NCBI RefSeq assembly: GCF_001866135.1
Contig: NZ_MODW01000001.1
Coordinates: forward strand, 62,001-126,000
Origin: Microbacterium sp. LCT-H2
GTDB lineage: Bacteria; Actinomycetota; Actinomycetes; Actinomycetales; Microbacteriaceae
DNA: 64,000 nt
Direction of reading: 5' to 3'
Position 1 is the first letter of the stretch. Every line of letters starts with the position of its first letter. This document shows positions 54,005 through 62,605 of this stretch, one piece after another. Below the pieces are notes generated by a model. It did no database searches, was not told the DNA's origin, and worked only from the letters and a program-made list of their open reading frames with translations. The position numbers were made by a program, and so were the translations under genes.

Positions 54005-54487
54005 TCAGTCGCAGCCGCAGCCGCCGGCGGGGGTCTTCACCATGAAGCACACGTCGCACACGCCGTAGTCGCGCTCGACGGGCTTCGGGGCCGCGGGCGT
54101 GCGCGGGGCGGCGGGGGTGCGCGGCGTCGTGGAGCGCTTGGCCTTGACCGGGGCCTGCGGGGCGAACTCGCTCGGGTGCGTCACGTAGAAGTAGGGCGCG
54201 CGTCCCTCGCTGGGCTGCAGGCGGAGGCGGGTGGACCCGACGGTCACGACCTCGTCCTCCGTGAAGCCGTTGGTGTACGTGCGGCCGATGTGCAGCGCCG
54301 CCCCCTCGCGGCGGATCGCCTCGATGTACCGACCACGGTCGATCAGCGAGGTCACCCCCGCGGCCTCGACGATCTCGGTGATGAACGCATGGTTCACCGG
54401 ATCGATGCGGTGGGCGCGGAGCGCCTCGGGAAGCGAGCGGTACGGACGGGAGGTGCCGGCGGGGGTCGGGCCCTGGACTTCATTCAT
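54005..54487 (-). CDS. Hypothetical protein with C-terminal cysteine cluster
   Basis: A 160-residue protein I do not recognise. Residues about 15-105 look globular (YRSLPEALRAHRIDPVNHAF, GRYIEAIRREGAALHIGRTY). A Pro/Ala/Arg-rich linker (KRSTTPRTPAAPRTPAAPKP) follows. It ends GVCDVCFMVKTPAGGCGCD, with two CxxC/CxC pairs that could bind zinc or iron. An AAGGG box directly abuts the ATG at 54487, so the true start may differ. It is divergent from the flavin oxidoreductase gene. Confidence 0.65.
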   Translation of the reverse strand: MNEVQGPTPAGTSRPYRSLPEALRAHRIDPVNHAFITEIVEAAGVTSLIDRGRYIEAIRREGAALHIGRTYTNGFTEDEVVTVGSTRLRLQPSEGRAPYFYVTHPSEFAPQAPVKAKRSTTPRTPAAPRTPAAPKPVERDYGVCDVCFMVKTPAGGCGCD

Positions 54488-54552
54488 CCCTTCCAGGATC
54501 GCACGGCGCAACCCCCTCCGCCGACCGCGGGCGTGCGTGCGAGACTGGCCGC

Positions 54553-56004
54553 ATGGCACTCGCGACGATCATCGGATCCGGACCGAACGGCCTCGCCGCC
54601 GCCGTCTCCCTGGCCCGCGCCGGCTATCGGGTGCGCGTGGTCGAAGCCGCGGACACGGTCGGAGGCGGTCTGCGCACCCAGGAGGCCACCCTCCCGGGCT
54701 TCCGCCATGACGTCTGCTCGGCCGTCCACCCTGCGGCCGTGGCGTCGCCGTTCTTCCAGGCGTTCGGGCTCGACGAGCGGATCGAGTGGATCCGCCCCGA
54801 GATCTCGTTCGCCCATCCGCTGGACGGGGGCCGTGCCGCCATCGCCTGGCGCGACATCGAGCGCACCGCGGCCGAGCTCGGCATCGACGGCGACGCGTGG
54901 CTGCGCCGGCTCCGTCCCCTCAGCACCCACATCGACGGCGTCACGGACTTCACCGGGAACCAGCTCCTCCGCCTCCCGCAGGACCCGGTCACCGCGGTGC
55001 GCTACGCCATCCGCATGCTCGATCAGGGCACTCCCCTCGCACGGGCCGCCTTCCGCACGGAGGAAGCCGCCGCGCTCATGGCCGGAGTCGTCGCGCACGC
55101 GAACTCCCCGCAACCCACGCTCGCCGGCGCCGCCGCCGGACTGCTGCTCGCCGGACTCGCCCATGCCGGCGGCTGGCCCTACCCCCGCGGCGGCTCGCAG
55201 GCCATCGCCGACGCCCTCGTCGCCGATCTCGAAGACCACGGCGGCACGATCGAGACCGGGGTCCGCATCACCGACCTCGCCGCCCTGGACTGGGGCGACC
55301 CCGCCCGCGGCGACGTGCTCCTGCTCAACACCTCCCCCCGGCTCGCCCTCACCCACCCGGACGTCCCGGCGTCGTACGCCCGTGCGCTCCGCGGCTACCG
55401 CTACGGCGCCGCGGCGGCCAAGGTCGACTTCGCGCTCGACGGCCCGGTCCCGTGGACCAACGAGCTCGTACGGAGCGCACCGACCGTGCACGTGGCCGGG
55501 ACGAGGGACGAGGTGTGGAACAGCGAGAACGCGGTCGCCGTCGGCCACGTGTCCGAGCGCCCCTACGTCCTGGCCGTCCAGCCGTCGGTCTTCGACCCCA
55601 CCAGGGCACCCGACGGCAAGGCCGTGCTCTGGGCGTACATCCACGTGCCTAACGGCTCCGACCTCGACCCGACCGAGCTCATCACCGCGCAGGTCGAGCG
55701 GTTCGCGCCGGGGTTCCGCGACCGGATCCTCGCCCATCACGCGGTGCCGGCGTCCTCCCGTGAGGCGATCAACCCGGCCGAGATCGGCGGCGACATCTCC
55801 GGCGGCGTCTTCGACATACGTCAGGCTGTGCGCCGTCCCGTCCTCTCCCCCGCCCCGTGGCGGACGCCGATGCGCGGCGTGTACCTCGCGTCGTCCTCCA
55901 CTCCGCCCGGGCCCGCGGTCAACGGCATGGCCGGATGGCACGCGGCACACACCGTGCTCCGCGACGCCGGCACGCCCGCCGAGCTGGACGACCTGTTCGG
56001 CTGA
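54553..56004 (+). CDS. NAD(P)/FAD-dependent oxidoreductase, phytoene-dehydrogenase-like
   Basis: A 483-residue flavoprotein of the phytoene desaturase/PYROXD2-like group. The N-terminal FAD motif is ATIIGSGPNGLAAAVSLARA followed by VRVVEAADTVGGGLRT and FRHDVCSAVHPAAVASPFFQ. The C-terminus has the second FAD segment GVYLASSSTPPGPAVNGMAG. No carotenoid synthesis genes are nearby, so a carotenoid role is not supported. GAGACT-N6-ATG suggests a leaderless start, though the -10 is weak. It is 43 bp before a DNA ligase gene. Confidence 0.83.
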   Translation: MALATIIGSGPNGLAAAVSLARAGYRVRVVEAADTVGGGLRTQEATLPGFRHDVCSAVHPAAVASPFFQAFGLDERIEWIRPEISFAHPLDGGRAAIAWRDIERTAAELGIDGDAWLRRLRPLSTHIDGVTDFTGNQLLRLPQDPVTAVRYAIRMLDQGTPLARAAFRTEEAAALMAGVVAHANSPQPTLAGAAAGLLLAGLAHAGGWPYPRGGSQAIADALVADLEDHGGTIETGVRITDLAALDWGDPARGDVLLLNTSPRLALTHPDVPASYARALRGYRYGAAAAKVDFALDGPVPWTNELVRSAPTVHVAGTRDEVWNSENAVAVGHVSERPYVLAVQPSVFDPTRAPDGKAVLWAYIHVPNGSDLDPTELITAQVERFAPGFRDRILAHHAVPASSREAINPAEIGGDISGGVFDIRQAVRRPVLSPAPWRTPMRGVYLASSSTPPGPAVNGMAGWHAAHTVLRDAGTPAELDDLFG

Positions 56005-56047
56005 CCCGGCCCTTTCCCCCGCTCGCCGCCCGGTCCAGGATGGGTGC

Positions 56048-57091
56048 ATGCGCTACGAGATCCCGGCCCCCATGCTCGCGAAGGCCGTCGCGGCCGTCCC
56101 TGACCCCGACAAGACCCCGGGCGGGCTCCTCTACGAGCCGAAGTGGGACGGGTTCCGGGGGCTCATCGCCTGGGACGGCGAGACGGTCGAGATCGGGTCC
56201 CGCGGGGCGAAGCCCCTCACGCGCTACTTCCCGGAGCTCGTCGATGCGATCCCTGAGCTGCTGCCCGTGCCCTGCCTCCTCGACGGCGAGATCGTCGTGG
56301 CCACGGGTCCGCACGGCGCGCAGCGTCTGGACTGGGAGGCCCTCAGCCAGCGCATCCACCCTGCCGCCTCCCGGGTCGCCAAGCTCGCCGTCGAGACCCC
56401 GGCCCTGTTCATCGCCTTCGACCTGCTCGCCTCCGGGGAGGACGACCTGCGGGACCAGTCGTTCGAGACGCGGCGGGCCCGGCTGGAGACGCTCATGGAG
56501 TCCGTCGAGCACCCGCTGCACCTGACCAGGACCACCCGCGACCGGGACGCCGCCGTCCGCTGGCTCCAGGAGTTCGAGGGCGCGGGGCTCGACGGCGTCG
56601 TGGCCAAGCCGCTGGCGCAGCCGTACGCACCGGGGAAGCGCACCCTGTTCAAGATCAAGCACGCGCGGACCGCCGACGTCGTCGCCCTCGGCTACCGCAT
56701 CCACAAGTCCGGCACCGGGGTCGGGTCGCTGCTCGTCGGGCTCTACGACGCCGAGGGGACCCTGCGTCAGGTCGGCGGGGTCGCGGCATGGAGCGACGCG
56801 AAGCGGAAGCAGCTCGTGGAGGAGCTCGCACCGTTGGTCGAGCGTGACGAGGACGGCGCGGCGGTGACCGGCGAGGGCGAGCGCTCGCGGTTCAGCGGGT
56901 CGAAGGATGTCTCGTTCGTGCGGCTTCGTCCTGAGCGGGTGCTGGAGGTGCGGTACGACCAGCTCGAGGGCGCCCGCTTCCGTCACACCGTGCAGTTCGA
57001 GCGGTGGCGGCCGGACCGCGACGCCCGCTCCTGCACGTACGACCAGCTCGACACCGTCGAGGGCTACGACCTCGCCGACGTCCTGAGCTGA
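56048..57091 (+). CDS. ATP-dependent DNA ligase, LigC type
   Basis: A 347-residue ATP-dependent ligase with an adenylation domain and OB fold. The nucleotidyl lysine is in LYEPKWDGFRGLI (motif I). Other motifs are GEIVVATGPHGAQRLDWEAL, FIAFDLLASGEDDLRDQSFE, GLDGVVAKPLAQPYAPGKRT and KIKHARTADVVALGYRIHKS. It resembles mycobacterial LigC and the ligase part of LigD, which act in end joining and base excision repair. It is convergent with a LigD-type polymerase gene only 6 bp away. No Ku gene is in the window. Confidence 0.93.
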   Translation: MRYEIPAPMLAKAVAAVPDPDKTPGGLLYEPKWDGFRGLIAWDGETVEIGSRGAKPLTRYFPELVDAIPELLPVPCLLDGEIVVATGPHGAQRLDWEALSQRIHPAASRVAKLAVETPALFIAFDLLASGEDDLRDQSFETRRARLETLMESVEHPLHLTRTTRDRDAAVRWLQEFEGAGLDGVVAKPLAQPYAPGKRTLFKIKHARTADVVALGYRIHKSGTGVGSLLVGLYDAEGTLRQVGGVAAWSDAKRKQLVEELAPLVERDEDGAAVTGEGERSRFSGSKDVSFVRLRPERVLEVRYDQLEGARFRHTVQFERWRPDRDARSCTYDQLDTVEGYDLADVLS

Positions 57092-57097
57092 GCCCGC

Positions 57098-58168
57098 TCA
57101 GTCGTCGACGGGGTTGCCGTCGGCGTCCCAGTTCGCGGCGTTCTTCTTGCTCGGCTGCACGCGCGGCGGCTCGCCCGGCATCTTCGGGAACTCCGGCGGG
57201 AAGGGCAGCTCCCCGAGGCCGTTCGCCGTGTCGCGCTCCCACCACTCCAGGAGCGTGTCGATGCGTCCGGGCTTCGCCTGCATGTCGGCCCACGGATCGC
57301 CGACGTCCGCCAGCCGCTGCGGGATGCTGCGCACGGTGAAGGCGCGCGGGTCGAGGTCGTCGAGCTCCTCCCAGTGCACGGGCGTCGCGACGGTCGCACC
57401 GGGGAGGGCGCGCGGACTGTAGGCACCGGCCATCGTGCGGTCGCGGTTGGCCTGATTGAAGTCGACGAAGAGGCGCTCGCCGCGCTCCTCCTTCCACCAG
57501 TTCGTCGTGACCCGTTCCGGCATCCGGCGCTCGAGCTCCCGGCCGGCGGCGATCACGGCATGCCGCACGTCGAGGAACTCGTGGGTCGGCTCGATCGGGG
57601 CGAAGACGTGCAGGCCCCGGTTGCCGCTCGTCTTCGCGAACGCCTCGAGGCCGGCCTCCCGCAGCACCTCCCGCAGGGCGTGGGCCGCGGGGACGGCCTC
57701 GGCGAAGCCGGTGCCCGGCTGCGGGTCGAGGTCGATCCGCAGCTCGACAGGGTTGTCGGAATCGGTCGCCAGCGACGCCCAGGGATGGAAGACGATGGTG
57801 TTCATCTGCACCGCCCACACGATCGCGCTGGTGCGGTTCAGGACGATCTGAGGATGGCGGCGGCCGCTGTTGTACGTCACGGTGACGGCATCGACGAAGT
57901 CCGGCGTGCCCTTGGGCGGGTTCTTCGAGAAGAATCCCTCCGGACGCGGTCCTCCGGCAGCCCCCACGCCGTCCCGGAAGCGCTCCAGGGACACCGGCCG
58001 GTTGCCGTTCGCCGAGAGGAATGGCACCGACACGAGCTGCACATACTCGGCGAGCTCGGCCTTGGTGATGCCGAGGTCGGGCCAGACGACGCGGTTCGGG
58101 CTGGAGAGCGCGACCTCACGCTCTCCGTCGGTGTCGGCGACGGTCAGGGTCACGCGTTCAGAGGCCAT
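57098..58168 (-). CDS. LigD-type polymerase/primase (PolDom)
   Basis: A 356-residue archaeo-eukaryotic primase-fold polymerase, as in the PolDom of LigD or stand-alone Prim-PolC. The metal-binding DxD is in LRIDLDPQPGTGFAEAVPAA. Further motifs are KTSGNRGLHVFAPI and LFVDFNQANRDRTMAGAYSP. Such enzymes add nucleotides, preferably ribonucleotides, at breaks or short gaps. With the ligase gene next to it, it forms a split LigD-like pair. TAGGGT-N6-ATG indicates a leaderless transcript. Confidence 0.93.
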   Translation of the reverse strand: MASERVTLTVADTDGEREVALSSPNRVVWPDLGITKAELAEYVQLVSVPFLSANGNRPVSLERFRDGVGAAGGPRPEGFFSKNPPKGTPDFVDAVTVTYNSGRRHPQIVLNRTSAIVWAVQMNTIVFHPWASLATDSDNPVELRIDLDPQPGTGFAEAVPAAHALREVLREAGLEAFAKTSGNRGLHVFAPIEPTHEFLDVRHAVIAAGRELERRMPERVTTNWWKEERGERLFVDFNQANRDRTMAGAYSPRALPGATVATPVHWEELDDLDPRAFTVRSIPQRLADVGDPWADMQAKPGRIDTLLEWWERDTANGLGELPFPPEFPKMPGEPPRVQPSKKNAANWDADGNPVDD

Positions 58169-58174
58169 GCTCCG

Positions 58175-58180
58175 ACCCTA
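58175..58180 (-). promoter_or_regulatory. -10 element of leaderless PolDom transcript
   Basis: TAGGGT on the minus strand, then CGGAGC (6 nt), then the ATG at 58168. CGGAG could also serve as a weak ribosome site. Confidence 0.5.
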
Positions 58181-58231
58181 GGGGGCGGTCACGACCCGCG
58201 GAACCCCTGGCGACTCCGGGTGTGCGCGCCG

Positions 58232-59371
58232 TCAGTCCTCGATCCGCACCGCGCGCACGAGCACCGGCGCGAGGGCGTCGCGCTCCACCACCATGGAGGG
58301 CCCCGCGGAATCGATGATGACGCCGGCCATCTCGGAGTGGCTCGACAGCACCTTCGCGAGCTGGTCCGGCTCGAACGGCAGTGGGCGGTCGCCCCGGCCG
58401 AGCGCGATGACCTCCAGCGGGTGCGAGAAGAGCTGGAGGAAGCGGCGGCCGTCGGCGGTCTGCGCCTCGGCGATGCCGACCTGCCCGGTGCCGGATCCGT
58501 CGTTCACGGCCACCCACATGCGCGTCGTGGCGAGAGCCTCGCCCACCTTGGCGGGCGAGTCCTGCTCCCGCGGTGCCGCGAGCAGGGACTTCACGGTCAT
58601 GTCGACGTCGGCCTGCTCGAGCGTCTTCTGCAGGAGCTCGGTGGGGAACACCACACGATGCGGCGCGGACGCGTTGTCGATGATGAGGCCCGCGAAGTCA
58701 CCGGACACGACCTGCTGCATGACCGAGGTCGTCGGCTGGGCGACAGCGGAGGTCGCGGACGGATCAGCTTCGAGCTGCACGGAATCCCGGACGGCGGCCG
58801 CCGAGCTGAACGCCAGCATGAACTGGCGCTCCCCGTCGCGGACCACGGCGACGGCCAGCGGCTTGCCCTCGCTGATCTGCGCGCGGGCATCGCCGTTCAC
58901 GCGGATGTAGAGGTGCCCTTGGAGAGCCTGGCGGAGCACCCCGAGGAGCTGCTCGTTGGAGGCGCCCGCCTCGACCTGCGCCAGGGACTCGCGCAGGAGG
59001 ACGTTGTCCTTCATGCCCGCCACGGTCTCGGTCTGCTCCGGCGGGAGCGCGGGAGCGAGCGGGAGCTTCCGCTCGGCCGCCGGTGCCGCAGGCTCCGCGG
59101 TGGGGCTGGGCGGCGTCGGCGCGGCAGCGGGCGCTGCGGCTGCCGCCGCGGCCTCCGGATCCGGAAGCGCGACCTCGGGCCCGGCTTCGGCGCCGACACC
59201 GCGGAACGCCTGAACCGAGATGCCGACGGTGGGCGATGCCTCGGCCGTCGACGCCTCCGACTCCTCGGTCGCCGTGCTCGCGTCCTCCTCGCTCTCGGTG
59301 GCCGGAGCGGCGGAGGGGGCGGGAGCGACGGCGTCGTCGCCGGACTTCTTGCGGCGGGAGAAGAGGGCCAT
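58232..59371 (-). CDS. SseB family protein
   Basis: A 379-residue soluble protein. It begins MALFSRRKKSGDDAVAPAPS, followed by an Ala/Pro/Glu-rich disordered stretch to about residue 105. Two SseB-like halves follow (about 110-245, including GHLYIRVNGDARAQISEGKP and MLAFSSAAAVRDS; and about 250-379, including MWVAVNDGSGTGQVGIAEAQ and LQLFSHPLEVIALGRGDRPL). The cellular role of SseB in actinobacteria is not established. TAGGCT lies 7 nt before the ATG. It precedes the PolDom gene by 63 bp. Confidence 0.82.
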   Translation of the reverse strand: MALFSRRKKSGDDAVAPAPSAAPATESEEDASTATEESEASTAEASPTVGISVQAFRGVGAEAGPEVALPDPEAAAAAAAPAAAPTPPSPTAEPAAPAAERKLPLAPALPPEQTETVAGMKDNVLLRESLAQVEAGASNEQLLGVLRQALQGHLYIRVNGDARAQISEGKPLAVAVVRDGERQFMLAFSSAAAVRDSVQLEADPSATSAVAQPTTSVMQQVVSGDFAGLIIDNASAPHRVVFPTELLQKTLEQADVDMTVKSLLAAPREQDSPAKVGEALATTRMWVAVNDGSGTGQVGIAEAQTADGRRFLQLFSHPLEVIALGRGDRPLPFEPDQLAKVLSSHSEMAGVIIDSAGPSMVVERDALAPVLVRAVRIED

Positions 59372-59378
59372 GGGAGCC

Positions 59379-59384
59379 AGCCTA
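59379..59384 (-). promoter_or_regulatory. -10 element of leaderless sseB transcript
   Basis: TAGGCT on the minus strand, 7 nt before the ATG at 59371, no Shine-Dalgarno. Confidence 0.55.
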
Positions 59385-59415
59385 ACCGTGTCTCCCCGCC
59401 CTCTCCGCCGCGACG

Positions 59416-61869
59416 TCAGAGCTTCTGGATCGGGGCGACCTTGATGAGCAGCTTCTTCTGCCCTGCCGTGTCGAACCGGACATGGGCGATGCGCTTGGCG
59501 CCTTCGCCAGTGACGGCGTCGACCCTTCCCTCGCCGAAGTCGTCGTGCCGGATGCGGTCACCGGCGGCGAGCTCGAGGTCGCCGTTGTCGCGCATCTTGG
59601 CGGTGACGCGGTTGGGGATCTTGTCCATCGCCGTCGAGAGCGGCTTGAGGGAGTCGCGGGGCAGGGCCTTCACGCCGAAGCGGTCGCCCGACCCACCGGA
59701 GCGACGGGCGTTCAGCGCACGCGACTGCATACCTCCGCGGGAGTTCACGTCGCCCGGGGACTGCCGCCAGTCGATGAGGGAGGCCGGGATCTCCTGCAGG
59801 AATCGGCTGGGCATGGCGACGGTCACCTCGCCGAACTGCGCGCGGGTCATCGCCAGGGACAGGTGCAGGCGCTTGCGGGCGCGGGTGATGCCCACGTAGA
59901 ACAGGCGCCGCTCCTCCTGCGGGCCGCCGGGCTCTCCCGCCGAGATGCGGTGCGGGATGAGGTCTTCCTCGACGCCGGTGACGAAGACCGCGTCGTACTC
60001 CAGTCCCTTGGCGGTGTGCATAGTCATGAGCGAGACCGATCCGGACTCGTCGTCGAGGTCGTCCGCGTCGGAGACCAGCGCGACCTCGGTGAGGAAGTCG
60101 GTGATGGTGCCCTCGGGGTTGTTGCGCGCGAAGTCGCGGGTCACGGCCACGAACTCGTCGAGGTTCTCCACGCGGGCCTCGTCCTGCGGATCGCGGCTGG
60201 CGCGCAGCGCGTCGAGGTAGCCGCTCTTGGAGAGCAGCAGGCTGAGCCCGTCCGCCACGGAGGTGGGCGGCGGCACCTCCCCCGTCGGCGGCAGCATGAT
60301 CGCCGTCGCCTCGGCGAGCACGGCGTCGAGCTGGGCGATGGCTGCCTGGATCTTCGGGCCGACGCCGAGCTGGCCGGGCAGCGACAGGGCATCGCGGAAG
60401 GAGATGCCGTGCTCCTCGGCGAAGCGGGCGATGGCGGTCTCGGTGACGTCGCCGATGCCGCGCCGGGGCTTGTTGAGGATGCGGCGGACCGCCATCTCGT
60501 CGGCGGGGTTCGCAACCGCGACGAGGTAGGCCAGCGCGTCCTTGATCTCGGCGCGCTCGTAGAACTTGGTGCCGCCCATGATCTTGTACGGCACGGCCGA
60601 GCGGATGAAGATCTCCTCCAGCGCACGGGACTGCGAGTTCGTGCGGTAGAAGACGGCCATCTCCGAGTACGGCATGCCCTTGCGGTGCAGCGCTTCGATC
60701 TCGTCGGCGACGAACTGGGCCTCGTCGTGCTGCGAGTAGCCGGTGAAGCCGATGATCCTGTCGCCCTCGCCGCGGTCGCTCCAGAGCTTCTTGTCCTTGC
60801 GGTCGAAGTTGTTGCCGATGACCGCGTTCGCCGCGGAGAGGATGTTCTGCGTCGAGCGGTAGTTCTGTTCGAGGAGCACGACCTTCGCTCCCGGGAAGTC
60901 GCGCTCGAACTCGCTGATGTTGCGGATGTCCGCACCGCGGAACGCGTAGATCGACTGATCCGAGTCGCCGACCACCGTCAGCGACGCCCCGGCCTCGCCG
61001 GCTCCCGGCGCCGGCTCGGGGTCAGGCTCGAAGATCATCATGCCGTTGGCGGCATACGGCTCCGGTGTCGAGCCGACGCCGGACACCGGCCGGGTGAGCT
61101 CGTGGATGAGCGCGTACTGGGCGTGGTTGGTGTCCTGGTACTCGTCGACGAGGATGTGGCGGAAGCGGCGGCGGTAGGTGTCGGCGACCTGGGGGAAGGC
61201 CCGGAACAGGTAGACCGTCTGTCCGATGAGGTCGTCGAAGTCGAAGGCGTTGGCCTTCTGGAGCTGCCGCTGGTAGTCGGCGAAGACCTCGACGAAGACG
61301 CGCTCAGCCGGGTCGCTCATGTTGGCCTGGCGCGCATAGGCCTCGGCATCGGAGAGCTCGTTCTTGAGCTTGGAGATGCGCCCCTGGACAGCCGCCGGGG
61401 TGAGCCCGTAGGCATCGGCCTCGTGCTCCTTGACCAGCCGCTTGAGGAGGGCGCGGGAGTCTCCGGAGTCGTAGATGGTGAAGTTCTTCGTGAACCCGAA
61501 CTGCTGCGCCTCGCGGCGGAGGATGCGCACGCACGCGGAGTGGAACGTGGAGATCCACATGCCGCGCGCGGCGTCGCCGATCAGCCCCTCGACGCGCTCG
61601 CGCATCTCGCCGGCGGCCTTGTTGGTGAAGGTGATGGCGAGGATCTGGCTCGGCCACGCCTCGCGGCTGCGCAGGAGCGAGGCGATGCGGCGCGTGAGCA
61701 CGCTCGTCTTGCCCGAGCCGGCACCGGCGACGATGAGCAGGGCGGGGCCGCGATACGTGACGGCCTCGAGCTGCTGGGGGTTGAGGCCGGCGAGGAGGTC
61801 GTCCTGCGCGGGGGCGCCGGAGGACTGCAGGCCGACGGATCCGGGGACGATGAGAGGGGCTTCGGTCAT
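59416..61869 (-). CDS. pcrA: ATP-dependent DNA helicase PcrA/UvrD
   Basis: An 817-residue superfamily 1A helicase. Motifs run in order: GLNPQQLEAVTYRGPALLIV (Q motif), Walker A AGAGSGKTSVLTRRI, ILAITFTNKAAGEMRERVE (Ia), HILVDEYQDTNHAQYALI (II), VVGDSDQSIYAFRGADIRNI (III), EQNYRSTQNIL (IV), and VSLMTMHTAKGLEYDAVFV (V) with RRLFYVGITRARKRLHLSLA (VI). A Tudor-like tail (RIRHDDFGEGRVDAVTGEGA) ends the protein. It serves in nucleotide excision repair and in clearing blocked forks. ATG has GAGAGG and a TAGACT -10 nearby. Confidence 0.97.
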   Translation of the reverse strand: MTEAPLIVPGSVGLQSSGAPAQDDLLAGLNPQQLEAVTYRGPALLIVAGAGSGKTSVLTRRIASLLRSREAWPSQILAITFTNKAAGEMRERVEGLIGDAARGMWISTFHSACVRILRREAQQFGFTKNFTIYDSGDSRALLKRLVKEHEADAYGLTPAAVQGRISKLKNELSDAEAYARQANMSDPAERVFVEVFADYQRQLQKANAFDFDDLIGQTVYLFRAFPQVADTYRRRFRHILVDEYQDTNHAQYALIHELTRPVSGVGSTPEPYAANGMMIFEPDPEPAPGAGEAGASLTVVGDSDQSIYAFRGADIRNISEFERDFPGAKVVLLEQNYRSTQNILSAANAVIGNNFDRKDKKLWSDRGEGDRIIGFTGYSQHDEAQFVADEIEALHRKGMPYSEMAVFYRTNSQSRALEEIFIRSAVPYKIMGGTKFYERAEIKDALAYLVAVANPADEMAVRRILNKPRRGIGDVTETAIARFAEEHGISFRDALSLPGQLGVGPKIQAAIAQLDAVLAEATAIMLPPTGEVPPPTSVADGLSLLLSKSGYLDALRASRDPQDEARVENLDEFVAVTRDFARNNPEGTITDFLTEVALVSDADDLDDESGSVSLMTMHTAKGLEYDAVFVTGVEEDLIPHRISAGEPGGPQEERRLFYVGITRARKRLHLSLAMTRAQFGEVTVAMPSRFLQEIPASLIDWRQSPGDVNSRGGMQSRALNARRSGGSGDRFGVKALPRDSLKPLSTAMDKIPNRVTAKMRDNGDLELAAGDRIRHDDFGEGRVDAVTGEGAKRIAHVRFDTAGQKKLLIKVAPIQKL

Positions 61870-61913
61870 GACCTCTCGAGTCTAGGCGGCGGCACCGACA
61901 TCGAGGTCCCGGC

Positions 61914-62525
61914 CTAACGGGTCTCGAGCGCCAGACGCCCCGCCAGCAGCACATACGTCGCCGCGAAGGAGCGCCGCAGCCACGCCATCACCTTCGGGCG
62001 GGTGAGGACGCGGGTGCGCATGGTCGCCGCGAAGACCCCGTACGCGGCGAACACGACGAAGGTGACCGCCATGAAGACCAGGCTCAGCACGATCATCTGC
62101 GCCGTGGCTCCGGTGCCTCCGGCGGCGACGAACTGCGGCAGGAAGGCGAAGAAGAAGATGGTCAGCTTCGGATTCAGGAGGTTGAGGAGGACGGCAGTGC
62201 GGATGATCCGCCACGACGACACGGGCACGGCGTCCTCCTCCGCCGACATCAGCGCAGTGTCCCGCAGCGTCCGCCACGCGAGGTACAGCAGGTAGGCGAC
62301 ACCGAACCACTTGATGACCTCGAAGGCGACGGCGGAGGCGTGCAGGATCGCGGCCAGACCGGTGATCGCGGCGATCATGTGCGGGACGACCCCCAGCGTG
62401 CAGCCGAGGGCGGCGACGACGCCGGCCCTCGCCCCCTGGGAGATCCCGATCGCCACCGAGTACACCGCCCCGGTTCCCGGGGTGGCGACGACCACCAGGG
62501 TCGTGAGGAGGAATGCGATGCTCAT
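61914..62525 (-). CDS. LysE family amino-acid exporter
   Basis: A 203-residue membrane protein with about six helices. RhtB/LysE-group features are VVVATPGTGAVYSVAIGISQ followed by GARAGVVAALGCTLGVVPHM, IKWFGVAYLLYLAWRTLRD and LLNLLNPKLTIFFFAFLPQF. The family exports amino acids such as lysine, threonine or homoserine lactones. GGAAGG precedes the ATG. It stands alone beside pcrA, and the substrate is not predictable. Confidence 0.9.
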   Translation of the reverse strand: MSIAFLLTTLVVVATPGTGAVYSVAIGISQGARAGVVAALGCTLGVVPHMIAAITGLAAILHASAVAFEVIKWFGVAYLLYLAWRTLRDTALMSAEEDAVPVSSWRIIRTAVLLNLLNPKLTIFFFAFLPQFVAAGGTGATAQMIVLSLVFMAVTFVVFAAYGVFAATMRTRVLTRPKVMAWLRRSFAATYVLLAGRLALETR

Positions 62526-62605
62526 GCGGCCCTTCCGTCGCGGCGGTCGGTCCGCGTGTCCTGTCTACCGGCTCGACGCGCGACGCGCATCCCCCCTTCT
62601 TCCGC

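Noticed and set aside
54553..56004. Carotenoid phytoene desaturase
   Set aside because: Only the broad family matches; no crtB, crtE or lycopene genes lie nearby.
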